Positions 15,608-22,688 of a DNA stretch of 24,126 nt are shown piece after piece. Within the stretch, counting starts at the first letter, position 1; each line of letters begins with the position of its first letter. Where the stretch lies: the IMG/VR virus record IMGVR_UViG_3300040801_001914, positions 1-24,126 of that record; one strand, given 5' to 3'. Origin of the DNA: a virus. The position numbers and the translations under genes are program-made. Below the pieces are notes generated by a model, which saw nothing but the letters and a program-made list of their open reading frames with translations, was not told the origin of the DNA and searched no databases.

Positions 15608-15742
15608 CTAGCCACCGAGAAGGGCACTGACGCCTACTAGGCCCAGCACCAGGAGGCATAATAGTACCACACCCCCCACCGCAGCCAGTAACACGCCGAG
15701 CGCTGTTTCGCACTGCTGTTTGAATTCCGTTCTGTTGTGCAT
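15608..15742 (-). CDS. small single-span membrane protein (44 residues)
   Basis: ATG 15742 is preceded by a perfect AGGAGG seven bases upstream. The product has a short polar N-terminus (MHNRTEFKQQCETA) and one strongly hydrophobic helix (residues about 15-43: LGVLLAAVGGVVLLCLLVLG and onward), ending at TAG 15608-15610. I reject the longer in-frame start at 15862 because it runs antisense through the neighbouring micro-ORF and lacks such a site. It is the last leftward gene. Small phage membrane proteins of this kind include holins, their regulators and superinfection-exclusion proteins; nothing here separates these options. Confidence 0.75.
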   Translation of the reverse strand: MHNRTEFKQQCETALGVLLAAVGGVVLLCLLVLGLVGVSALLGG

Positions 15743-15750
15743 GGTGCCTC

Positions 15751-15879
15751 CTATATCGCGGCAACGGTGTTTGTGATTAGCGTACCCGCCCAGATTACCA
15801 GAGCGGTGGCGGCCCAAGCTACCGCGGACAGGCCGAGGCCCCAACGTGCGCAGCGATACCAATCGATGTGATTACACAT
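15751..15879 (-). CDS. small membrane protein (42 residues)
   Basis: ATG 15879 is preceded by AGGAGG with 6-7 bases between, and the frame runs 42 codons to TAG 15751-15753, eight bases before the next micro-ORF starts. The product begins MCNHIDWYRCARWGLGLSAV and continues as one Trp/Ala-rich hydrophobic helix (residues about 13-36, AWAATALVIWAGTLI), ending NTVAAI. The strong ribosome sites on both tandem micro-ORFs argue that both are translated. They share size and a polar-then-helix layout but no clear sequence identity. Function unknown; a pair of small membrane proteins could act together in lysis timing or in blocking other phages. Confidence 0.7.
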   Translation of the reverse strand: MCNHIDWYRCARWGLGLSAVAWAATALVIWAGTLITNTVAAI

Positions 15880-15898
15880 TACCTTTCCTCCTACTAAT

Positions 15899-15919
15899 GG
15901 GCCCCGACAACCGGGGCCC
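15899..15919. repeat. perfect 8-bp stem, 5-base loop hairpin between leftward genes
   Basis: GGGCCCCG, loop ACAAC, CGGGGCCC. On the minus strand it lies between the stop of the 116-residue gene (15935) and the ribosome site of the first micro-ORF, and has no T-run after it there, so it may be an mRNA stability or partial attenuation element. On the plus strand TCCTCCCCCTTGTTTTT follows, which could help stop rightward read-through. Confidence 0.5.
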
Positions 15920-15934
15920 TCCTCCCCCTTGTTT

Positions 15935-16285
15935 TTACAGTACGGCTGAGCAGCCCAAAATTTTCGTAGCGTACTTTTTAATGTCGTGGCCTAAGCCGCG
16001 TTCCGCCCGCATGACCTGCATGCCGCCCCGCGGACCGATAACCACCAGCATATCAACCGTGGTCAGCATACGGCGGGGGCTGTACTTTTCGCAATCGTTG
16101 CGGCGAACCGTGATATTGGCGTAAACGTGCCGAACCTTATCGCCCGCCGCTTCAAATGTGTTGCGGCGAATGCGCACGGTGAGGTCGTCCATGCTGTGCT
16201 CGTTCTTGGCGAAGCGAATGGCGCGTTTCAGCGTGGCGATTTGGCTGTTGCTCATTTCGTTGCTTGTCAGGGTGCGCTCTTCCAT
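15935..16285 (-). CDS. hypothetical protein, 116 residues
   Basis: The first gene after the promoter at 16328-16356. ATG 16285 has CGGAGA about 8 bases upstream. I do not recognise the product. It is basic and probably a compact alpha/beta domain: a helix SNSQIATLKRAIRFAKNE (residues about 12-29), strands LTVRIRRNTFEAAGDKVRHV and YANITVRRNDCEKYSPRR, MLTTVDMLVVIGPRGG, and a C-terminal helix HDIKKYATKI. No membrane segment. Being first in a short promoter-driven unit ahead of two membrane micro-ORFs, it could be a regulator or early takeover protein, but this is only context. Confidence 0.65.
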   Translation of the reverse strand: MEERTLTSNEMSNSQIATLKRAIRFAKNEHSMDDLTVRIRRNTFEAAGDKVRHVYANITVRRNDCEKYSPRRMLTTVDMLVVIGPRGGMQVMRAERGLGHDIKKYATKILGCSAVL

Positions 16286-16302
16286 TGGTCTGTCTCCGTT
16301 TC

Positions 16303-16328
16303 GTGTGTTGCGTTTAACTTGGTACCCA
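16303..16328 (-). promoter_or_regulatory. 5' leader motif shared with the 24078 gene
   Basis: Read on the minus strand, the leader just downstream of the -10 box is TGGG, four bases, AAGTTAA, A, CG, then CA-rich ACACAC. The same string of elements precedes the gene starting at 24078 (24095-24126), the only other leftward gene here with a free upstream region. The shared leader suggests co-regulated promoters or a common RNA element. Confidence 0.55.
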
Positions 16329-16356
16329 CTATACAGACCGTATGATTACATGTCAA
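16328..16356 (-). promoter_or_regulatory. sigma70-type promoter, leftward
   Basis: On the minus strand TTGACA (16356-16351) is followed after exactly 17 bases by TATAGT (16333-16328). The -35 box is a perfect consensus and overlaps the stop codon of the polymerase gene. Transcription should start near 16320 and serve the 116-residue gene and two micro-ORFs. Confidence 0.85.
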
Positions 16357-18395
16357 CACTTTTGTTCGACTTTTTTTAAGTGGCCCCAATCGGGCCCAAC
16401 CTCGTCATCCACAAGTACGGGGATTTCTAGCTGCAACGCATTCTCCATCACATGCTTGATTTCCGCCCAGGCCTCCGGGTTGGTTCCGTCATCGCTAAAG
16501 TCAAGCTCGTCATGTACCGTGAGCAGCGGCAGCCGCCCCTCAGCGAACAGCCCTTGGCGGTAGCAGTCGATCGTCGCCTTCTTAATTAAGTCCGCGGCGC
16601 TGCCCTGGAGCTTTCGGTTGAGCGCCTTGTGCGTGCCGGCTCGTTTAATGTTCGGTCCGTAGCGGGACACCGCCTTATCAAGTGCCAACGCCGGGGCGGA
16701 CGGGTCGTACTCCTTGGGCTCCCACAGGTCGAAGCGAGAACGGCGCCCGAGTATTGTGGTCACGTAACCTTGGAGCTCGGCAAACTTGGAGACCTCGTCC
16801 ATTGTGCTGCGAACGAACGGCAACGCCGCGTGGTAGTCCTGGAACAACGACTGCACCTCTTTCACTGGCATGCCAAAGAGCGCCGCCAGGGCCGGGAGAC
16901 CCATACCGTAAATCAATCCGAAGTTGATATTCTTAATGGACTTGCGGGCAAGCTTGCGGCCTGTCTTGTGCGTCACAATGGTTTGCGTCTTTGCGTGGTA
17001 GTCGGTGTCCGGTTTGTCCCGGAATTCCTGCCGCACCTGTTCCGCCCCCTGGCCGACTGCGAAGTGGACAAGAAAGCGATATTCAATCTGGCTGTAATCC
17101 CGCTGCCGCCAGCGGCACCCGTGCTCGGGAATAAAAATACCCCGCATAATAGGCGCCATTTCCGGGTCCCGGCTGGGGATGTTCTGGAGGTTCGGATTGC
17201 TGGAACTGTAGCGGCCTGAGCGGGTGCCGTAGCCCGTGCCCCGCAGCGGGTGGAACTCGCAGTGAATGCGCCCGTTGACATGGGAGCCCATGATGTAGGA
17301 GCGCACAAAAGTATCCCGCAGCTTCATACATCGGCGCACCTCTGCGATCGCGTTGCCGACCGGGTGTTGCACGCTCTTGAGAAACGGTTTGGTGAACGAA
17401 GGCTTTTTCGACAGAGGGGTGAGCGGGTATTCTAGCCCCAGGGCGTCAAACAAGTGGCCCAAATCCTCCCCCGCGTTCACGTTGACCCGGCGGCCGGCGA
17501 TCCCGGATAGCAGCCCCTCCCCCACCTCAATCTTTTCCGATAGCTTGTCGTCGGCAGCTTGTGCAGCGTCCAGGTCAACCGGCACACCGCGGAACCGCAT
17601 GTCCAACAGCATGGGAAGCTGACTGCACTCCATAAGGAACAGGTCCAGGAGCCCCTCGCTTCGCAGCAGCGGCCACTGACGTTCGAGGATGGCTATAGGC
17701 ATTTCCGCATCGGCTTCCGCATACGGGCCGACCAGGGTTGGCGGGGAGCGCCACAGGTTCGCACGTTGATCTTTCTCGCCGCCACCGTACCAGTCAGCGC
17801 ACCACCTGTAGAGCGCGTTCGTTTCCTTGCCCCGCTCCAAGTACCGCTCACCCAAGTCGTCCAGAGCGATAGTACGCTGCTCATGCAACAGCGCCTCGGC
17901 CCATTGGACGTCAAAGCATGGGCCGCCGACATTGACGCCCTCCTCGCGCAGCCACCCCAAGTCATAAATCAGGTTGGCCCCAACCTTCGGGGTATCCCCA
18001 CCAAGGGTATCGCTCAACCAGGCAAGCACCGCATCCGGGTCCATGTTGGTTTCAGGTTGAACAGTGTGCCTCATTGGGAAGTACCAGGACCGCTCCGGCA
18101 CCGCCACGGAGACGCCCACAAGGCAGCCGTCCCCGTGCAAATACCCAGGCACCCCGGCGGGCGGCTTGGCGTTGGCGGGGTCGCGTCTGGCCCAGCCTGG
18201 GCCGGTGTCTTTAAGGTGCGGGTCGTAGGTTTCAACATCCACCCCCAGCACACCGGCCGCGGACAGGTTGGGAAATTCCTTTGGCGTGGACCAGCCGGTT
18301 TCCGGGATGGGAGGCATGGGCCCCAGAACGCGCTCACCCCTCTTGGTCTTGGCTGGGAAATCCTGCCAGAAAATTCCGACGTCGTCCGTTCGCAT
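16353..18395 (-). CDS. family A DNA polymerase with 3'-5' exonuclease
   Basis: The 680-residue product replicates phage DNA. Exonuclease motifs: GVDVETYD (D53, E55), NLIYD (N141-D145) and YAEAD (Y225-D229). Polymerase motif A is RDYSQIEYR (D433), motif B RKSIKNINFGLIYG (484-497; F492 is the residue aligned with F762 of E. coli Pol I), motif C TVHDE (catalytic D629, E630). There is no 5'-3' exonuclease domain; the exonuclease follows about 45 N-terminal residues. I start at ATG 18395, which shares a base with the upstream TAA, not at 18539, whose extra 48 residues run antisense-like inside the clamp gene. It is the last gene of the long leftward unit. Catalytic residues all look intact. Confidence 0.97.
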   Translation of the reverse strand: MRTDDVGIFWQDFPAKTKRGERVLGPMPPIPETGWSTPKEFPNLSAAGVLGVDVETYDPHLKDTGPGWARRDPANAKPPAGVPGYLHGDGCLVGVSVAVPERSWYFPMRHTVQPETNMDPDAVLAWLSDTLGGDTPKVGANLIYDLGWLREEGVNVGGPCFDVQWAEALLHEQRTIALDDLGERYLERGKETNALYRWCADWYGGGEKDQRANLWRSPPTLVGPYAEADAEMPIAILERQWPLLRSEGLLDLFLMECSQLPMLLDMRFRGVPVDLDAAQAADDKLSEKIEVGEGLLSGIAGRRVNVNAGEDLGHLFDALGLEYPLTPLSKKPSFTKPFLKSVQHPVGNAIAEVRRCMKLRDTFVRSYIMGSHVNGRIHCEFHPLRGTGYGTRSGRYSSSNPNLQNIPSRDPEMAPIMRGIFIPEHGCRWRQRDYSQIEYRFLVHFAVGQGAEQVRQEFRDKPDTDYHAKTQTIVTHKTGRKLARKSIKNINFGLIYGMGLPALAALFGMPVKEVQSLFQDYHAALPFVRSTMDEVSKFAELQGYVTTILGRRSRFDLWEPKEYDPSAPALALDKAVSRYGPNIKRAGTHKALNRKLQGSAADLIKKATIDCYRQGLFAEGRLPLLTVHDELDFSDDGTNPEAWAEIKHVMENALQLEIPVLVDDEVGPDWGHLKKVEQKC

Positions 18396-19354
18396 TAGGC
18401 GAGACCCACTATGACGCCGCGAATGTTGTCGCCGTACCATGCACAAGGCTTCGGCCAATCCTGCCAAGCTACACTCTGAGCAATGCCACCCAGCTTCGCA
18501 AGCTGGTCGGCGCTGTACTTGCCTTGCATACCAGCGCATTCCGTGGCGAGCATGTGGGCACCCTCCTCACACTCCGGAGCGCCTGTGCTGACCATGCCGT
18601 CAGGCGTTAGCCACACCCGCCGCAAATCATCCAAGAAGGGCCGCAGGTTGTCAAGTGTGGTAAACAGGGAGGCATCCACCGGGGAGCTTTCCTTGACATC
18701 TCCCAGCAGTGCGCTCGGGTCCGGCCACTTGCTTATCTCAATCAAATTACTGGTGAGCACCCGGTCCCCCTCAAAAGTGAACGTGATTGTGCGCCCGTCT
18801 GTCTGCAACGCAATCGGCTCCTCCCCGATGCGCAGCAGCTCGTTGACGCATTGTGTCGGGAGGCCGAACGGCTGCGGCACATCATAGCCCAGCCAGTGCT
18901 CCGCAAGGATTATATTGTTCGTCGCATAGGCGCTCTGCTTCGCGAATAATATACCGCGCGACCAGGGGCGGGACGCGTCATCGCTCATAAGTGCGTGTAA
19001 GCTGCGGAGGCATTCCTGCACGCCTCCCTCCAACGCCAGGGCCTCGCCGCCCGTCCGTATATCGGGGAACTCGTTTTCGGTGGTGTCAATGTAGGCTCGA
19101 AAGTCCTCGCTTCGCACAGCCAGGCGCCCAGTGTCTGTAATGTGCAGTGTCACCGTGTCCTTGCAGAGCTTAATCGCGTTCACAAACGGCGCCGCCAGGG
19201 GCCGGACGTCCAAGTCACAATCAATTGGACTGCGCAGCCCGACGACCCCGTTGTATGCCTGCACCACACCCGACTGGATTTGAAAGTGCTTCAGCATAGG
19301 TTCGGCCGTCTTTGTGCTCACGGCGCCCTGCACAAATTGCAGTGTTTCCAGCAT
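18395..19354 (-). CDS. DnaN-like sliding clamp (putative)
   Basis: The 319-residue product begins MLETLQFVQGAVSTK and shows beta-clamp-like blocks: ILFAKQSAYATNNIILAEHW, matching the clamp segment around ATDGHRLA, then FGLPTQCVNELLRIG (like IPRKAVDEL-type segments) and ITFTFEGDRVLTSNLIEISK followed by WPD (like the I-x-F ... L-x-S-x-L-I-E-G-x-F-P-D block). Bacterial DnaN is about 366 residues, so this is somewhat short. The start is set by AGGAG before ATG 19354, sharing a base with the upstream TAA; the longer start at 19417 lacks a site. Location next to the polymerase gene supports a processivity factor. The call is by motif order, not a certain match. Confidence 0.65.
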   Translation of the reverse strand: MLETLQFVQGAVSTKTAEPMLKHFQIQSGVVQAYNGVVGLRSPIDCDLDVRPLAAPFVNAIKLCKDTVTLHITDTGRLAVRSEDFRAYIDTTENEFPDIRTGGEALALEGGVQECLRSLHALMSDDASRPWSRGILFAKQSAYATNNIILAEHWLGYDVPQPFGLPTQCVNELLRIGEEPIALQTDGRTITFTFEGDRVLTSNLIEISKWPDPSALLGDVKESSPVDASLFTTLDNLRPFLDDLRRVWLTPDGMVSTGAPECEEGAHMLATECAGMQGKYSADQLAKLGGIAQSVAWQDWPKPCAWYGDNIRGVIVGLA

Positions 19355-20277
19355 TAGAAGAGCTCCTGTCGTTCCGGTTTGAAGGAGCCGCCGCTTACGG
19401 CTTCCCGCATTTCCCAATAAGCTTGGAGGTTAAAGACGCGCCGTGTCATGAAGTAGCGTTGCATCCTGTCCATGCAGTACCCGCGACGCGTCACCGCATG
19501 CTCAACACGCTCCCGCTCAAGCGGTGTCATGCTCGTGTAGTGTTGCCCGGCCACCTTACGGGATGGTGACTCGTGCGACATCTGCACCACTCCAATCTCA
19601 GGAATCAGTATGCCTCCGAAGCTGCTGGTCTGTACCCAGCTTGAGCTATCCACACTCGCCCAAGGATACCGCTCCATCAGCCGCAGCGATGTGAGGCCGA
19701 AGCCGTGGACTCGCGTGCGAGGATTGCCATCGGAATCCACAAGGTAGCGCCCCCATATCCGGTCCAGCCAGCGCTCAAGCCTGGGGGTGCTGCCGCCGAC
19801 CATTCCACCGAGAGCGATGTACTTGTAACCGGAGGCGCAGACTTCCGCGAGTTCCTCTGGGTCCCCGAAGTGGTAGCAGGGTATCGGAGGCTCTCCGAGC
19901 GCGTCCTCCATCGCCCTCTGGTTGTCCCAGGTTTCCTCCGCATTTCCGATTGAGTCCAGCCCCGCCGCAAGGAGGGCGCCGGAGCTGTCGCGTCGCACGA
20001 GCCCCTCATTTCGCTTGATGTATTTAACGTAAGCATCCAGATCCACCGTCGTTCCCAGAGTGGCGGCACTGTAGGCGCCGCTATCAAGGAGCACCGTGTG
20101 GCCGCTCTCAGCCATTGTGCGGGTGTGCTTATCGTTCGCGACGTAGTGGTAGGACTCGAGGCGGTCTGGCGTGTAGGTGTCCGTCACCTGTTGCTCAAAA
20201 TCGTTCAGCCGGGTTCGATAGGGTCGCTGCCCGGCATACATCCCATTATTGCACATCGCCGCCATGTAAACTTTCAT
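19354..20277 (-). CDS. dpdA: DpdA-like DNA guanine transglycosylase
   Basis: The 307-residue product resembles tRNA-guanine transglycosylase (TGT) blocks in order: LLDSGAYSA (residues 63-71, like TGT LTDSGGFQ; D65 is the likely acid/base), YIALGGMVGG (153-162, like YAIGGLAVGE), and HGFGLTSLRLMERYPWASVD then SSSW (191-214, like GVGTPEDL ... GVDMFDCV; D210 the likely nucleophile). The TGT zinc motif is not seen. This is the pattern of phage DpdA, which exchanges guanine in DNA for a 7-deazaguanine. The start at ATG 20277 overlaps folE's stop as ATGA; a start at 20448 would add 57 residues that are a shadow of folE. With all preQ0 genes beside it, a DNA-modifying role is much likelier than tRNA modification. 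Confidence 0.88.
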   Translation of the reverse strand: MKVYMAAMCNNGMYAGQRPYRTRLNDFEQQVTDTYTPDRLESYHYVANDKHTRTMAESGHTVLLDSGAYSAATLGTTVDLDAYVKYIKRNEGLVRRDSSGALLAAGLDSIGNAEETWDNQRAMEDALGEPPIPCYHFGDPEELAEVCASGYKYIALGGMVGGSTPRLERWLDRIWGRYLVDSDGNPRTRVHGFGLTSLRLMERYPWASVDSSSWVQTSSFGGILIPEIGVVQMSHESPSRKVAGQHYTSMTPLERERVEHAVTRRGYCMDRMQRYFMTRRVFNLQAYWEMREAVSGGSFKPERQELF

Positions 20278-20846
20278 CCGTTCACCAGTGATAGGAACTC
20301 GGCCCGCACCTCCGGCTCGTCCTTGAAGGCGCCGCGGAGCGCGGATGTCACCGTTGTTGAGCCGTGTACGCGCACGCCACGGGCCTCCATACACCCATGC
20401 GAGGCCCGTATAACAACTCCGACTCCCAAGGGCCGCAGGTGCGTCCACAGGGCCTCGGCGATCTGGTTTGTGGCACGCTCCTGCACCTGTAGGCGCCGCG
20501 CGTAGATGTTGGTAACGCGCACCAGCTTAGAAAGGCCCAGGATTTTTCCGTTGGGGATATAGCCGATGTGTGCCATGCCGCTGATTCGGGCCATGTGGTG
20601 CTCGCAATGGGACTCGAACGGTATATCCCGAACCATAACCATCTCGTCGCACCCCTCAGCCCCATCCTTAAACACCTTCATGACGTCCGCGGGGTCCTGC
20701 CCGTAGCCTGACGCCCACTCCTCAAGCCAGGCCCTCGCAACGCGACCCGGGGTTTCCGCTAGGCCGGGCCGGTTCGGGTCCTCGCCAATGGCGATAAGAA
20801 GGCCCCGGATAGCGGACTCCGCGTTACACCTGTCAGCGTGGCTCAT
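20274..20846 (-). CDS. folE: GTP cyclohydrolase I, type IA
   Basis: The 190-residue enzyme opens GTP to 7,8-dihydroneopterin triphosphate, the first step of both folate and 7-deazaguanine synthesis. The zinc ligands are present: C81 and H84 in SHCEHHM and C152 in SHGCMEARG. Other family blocks are NRPGLAETPGRVARAW, HIGYIPNGKILGLSKLVR and QVQERATNQIAEAL. Length matches short bacterial enzymes. ATG 20846 has a strong GGAGGTGA site and overlaps the queD stop as ATGA; its own stop overlaps dpdA's start. A phage copy presumably raises flux to preQ0. Confidence 0.96.
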   Translation of the reverse strand: MSHADRCNAESAIRGLLIAIGEDPNRPGLAETPGRVARAWLEEWASGYGQDPADVMKVFKDGAEGCDEMVMVRDIPFESHCEHHMARISGMAHIGYIPNGKILGLSKLVRVTNIYARRLQVQERATNQIAEALWTHLRPLGVGVVIRASHGCMEARGVRVHGSTTVTSALRGAFKDEPEVRAEFLSLVNG

Positions 20847-21280
20847 GCGTCACCTCCGAACGGGTCGATCGTGTAGGTTGCGGAACACTTGCGCGTCTCG
20901 TCAATTCGGCAAGCAATCAATTTGACGCCTGTGCCGTTGAGTTGCTTGGGCCCCACCACGTCGACAAGGTGCGCAGCCATGTTCTCCGCCGTCGGGTTGA
21001 ACGGGACAGCAATGATGCCGGGCGCGCCCATCATGGCCGGTAGCAGTTCATCCTTTTCCCACATTAGAAACTTGTGGTCCCAGTTGTACTCAAGCCACAT
21101 GCAGAGGCGCTCCTTCATAATGCCGAAGTCCACCACCCGGCCCAAGTCATCCAAGCGTTCCGCCATGCAGTGGAAATGGACGCGGTAGTTGTGGCCGTGA
21201 AAATCACGGCACTTGTTCTCGTGGCCCGCTACACGGTGGCCGGCGCTCATGTCATGGTACCTTGTGACGGTGTGTGTCAT
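20843..21280 (-). CDS. queD: 6-carboxy-5,6,7,8-tetrahydropterin synthase
   Basis: The 145-residue product converts dihydroneopterin triphosphate to 6-carboxytetrahydropterin. Zinc ligands are H15 (SAGHR), H28 and H30 (FHGHNY); the catalytic Cys is C24 (CRDFHGH, the C-x-x-x-H-G-H pattern that separates QueD from related pterin synthases); D68-H69 (NWDHKF) and E128 (RIDETR) complete the usual catalytic set, and PFNPTAENMA is the family block before the last helix. Size is normal. ATG 21280 overlaps the gat-queC stop as ATGA with GAGGG upstream. Confidence 0.95.
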   Translation of the reverse strand: MTHTVTRYHDMSAGHRVAGHENKCRDFHGHNYRVHFHCMAERLDDLGRVVDFGIMKERLCMWLEYNWDHKFLMWEKDELLPAMMGAPGIIAVPFNPTAENMAAHLVDVVGPKQLNGTGVKLIACRIDETRKCSATYTIDPFGGDA

Positions 21281-22686
21281 GCTGTTGCCCTCTCGTATGG
21301 AATAACTTCGGTCGCGCCGTTAATCTGAAAAGCTGTCCGACGCATGAAACATGGGCCGCAAGTGCCGCAGTGCTTTTCACCGTTGCGGTAGCAGCTCCAA
21401 GTCAGGTCCAAAGGAGCGTTGACGTCCAAACCTTTGCGAACAATTTCATGCTTCATTAGATTCCCGACAGGCATTGCAATTTGAACGTCAACACCGTCCG
21501 CCACTGCATACGGAAGAAGCTTGTTGAAGCGATCAATGAACTCCGGTTCGTTGTCGGGGTAAGCTCCAGCTTCCTCCAGGTTGTTACCGAGAACTACGCG
21601 GTTGAACCCGTTCGCCTCCGCGTAGGCGACAGCAAGCGACAGCATCACAAGATTCCGGGCAGGAACCCACTCATGCGCGAACTCCGCTCCAGCCTCGCCC
21701 CCAGCGACGGCACTGTCCGCGTCCAGCAAGCGGGAATCCTGCGCGTTGTAGATGCTCATATCGCGCACGGTGTACGGGACACCCAGCCTCTCCGCAATAG
21801 CAGCAACAGCATCCAGCTCCTTCGTCTCCGCTCGGCAACCATACGTGAAGTGGAGGAGGTGCGTGTGCTCCCCGCGCGCCACACAGATCGCCGCCGCGAC
21901 CGTGCTGTCCAATCCTCCGCTGCAGACCACCAGGCTCCTGTTCGGTGCGAGCTTTCGCGGTCGTAAGGACTCCCGGGTAGAAGTCACAGACCCGACCTTG
22001 CTCACCTGGAACCTATATATTGAATAGGGCGTCAACGCTTTGGGTCTTGCGTAACGGTTGAAGAACGATTCGCTCGAACCGAAGAGGACGCCGTGTTCTG
22101 TTTCCACATGCCAGATCGGTTTATAGTTGAGCGCCGCGTAGAGCACATCCGGTTCGTCCCTGTTGCGAGCAAGTATTGCGAAGCTTCCTTTCAGTCGTCG
22201 AATAACATTAGAAAAAGTCAGACCGGGCGTTTGCATACGCCCCTCCTCCTCCGCTAAAGCTTCCACGATAGCGGCGCTATCTATGGACGTGCTTAGGCTA
22301 CCCGTGCGAAGTTCGGAATCGTTTGCGATCGTACCGTTGTGGACAATAGTCCAGCTCCCGCAAGCGTACGGCTGTTGATCCGCGAGAACCTTTTTCTCCA
22401 CCCATTCGGTCGTCGGTTCCGCTCGATGGTTGGCGAGCGTTACGAGCGGGCCGATACTGCCGCCAGCAGCAGGGTTCTCCGGAAAGACGTCAAGGTAGTC
22501 TACCGGAGCGCAGAGTTGGCGCTTGTGACGACCGAGCCTCTTGCCGTTGGCCGTGTACATTGTCACATAACCGAAACCATCCCGGCCTCTTTTTTCGGAG
22601 TGAGCCAGAGTAAGCGCAGCAAACCACCGAGTTGATTCAAACTGCCCACTGTCGGGATAAAGAAGCGCTCCGAATATTGCGCACAT
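21277..22686 (-). CDS. gat-queC: class II glutamine amidotransferase fused to 7-cyano-7-deazaguanine synthase (Gat-QueC)
   Basis: The 469-residue product has two parts. Residues 1-220 form a class II (Ntn-type) amidotransferase: MCAIFG with C2 as nucleophile after Met removal, RGRDGFGY (33-40), LANHRAEPT (84-92) and IVHNGTIAND (114-123). Residues 250-469 are QueC: PP-loop SGGLDS (256-261), HEWVPARNLVMLSLA, NNLEEAGAYPDNEPEFIDRF and a zinc knuckle with C432, C440, C443 and C446. QueC makes preQ0 from carboxydeazaguanine with ATP and ammonia. Gat-QueC fusions are known from crenarchaea and from Escherichia phage 9g, where they are linked to formation of archaeosine (G+). GGAG lies ahead of ATG 22686, two bases after the queE stop. 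Confidence 0.93.
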   Translation of the reverse strand: MCAIFGALLYPDSGQFESTRWFAALTLAHSEKRGRDGFGYVTMYTANGKRLGRHKRQLCAPVDYLDVFPENPAAGGSIGPLVTLANHRAEPTTEWVEKKVLADQQPYACGSWTIVHNGTIANDSELRTGSLSTSIDSAAIVEALAEEEGRMQTPGLTFSNVIRRLKGSFAILARNRDEPDVLYAALNYKPIWHVETEHGVLFGSSESFFNRYARPKALTPYSIYRFQVSKVGSVTSTRESLRPRKLAPNRSLVVCSGGLDSTVAAAICVARGEHTHLLHFTYGCRAETKELDAVAAIAERLGVPYTVRDMSIYNAQDSRLLDADSAVAGGEAGAEFAHEWVPARNLVMLSLAVAYAEANGFNRVVLGNNLEEAGAYPDNEPEFIDRFNKLLPYAVADGVDVQIAMPVGNLMKHEIVRKGLDVNAPLDLTWSCYRNGEKHCGTCGPCFMRRTAFQINGATEVIPYERATA

Positions 22687-22688
22687 GA

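Noticed and set aside
17559-18398. 279-residue open frame on the plus strand
   Set aside because: Antisense to the DNA polymerase, which has all catalytic motifs; GC-rich third positions create long false frames.
18396-18539. 48-residue N-terminal extension of the DNA polymerase
   Set aside because: Falls inside the clamp-like gene; ATG 18395 directly follows its stop and gives a normal length.
20278-20448. 57-residue N-terminal extension of DpdA
   Set aside because: Lies wholly within folE in another frame; ATG 20277 overlaps the folE stop as ATGA.
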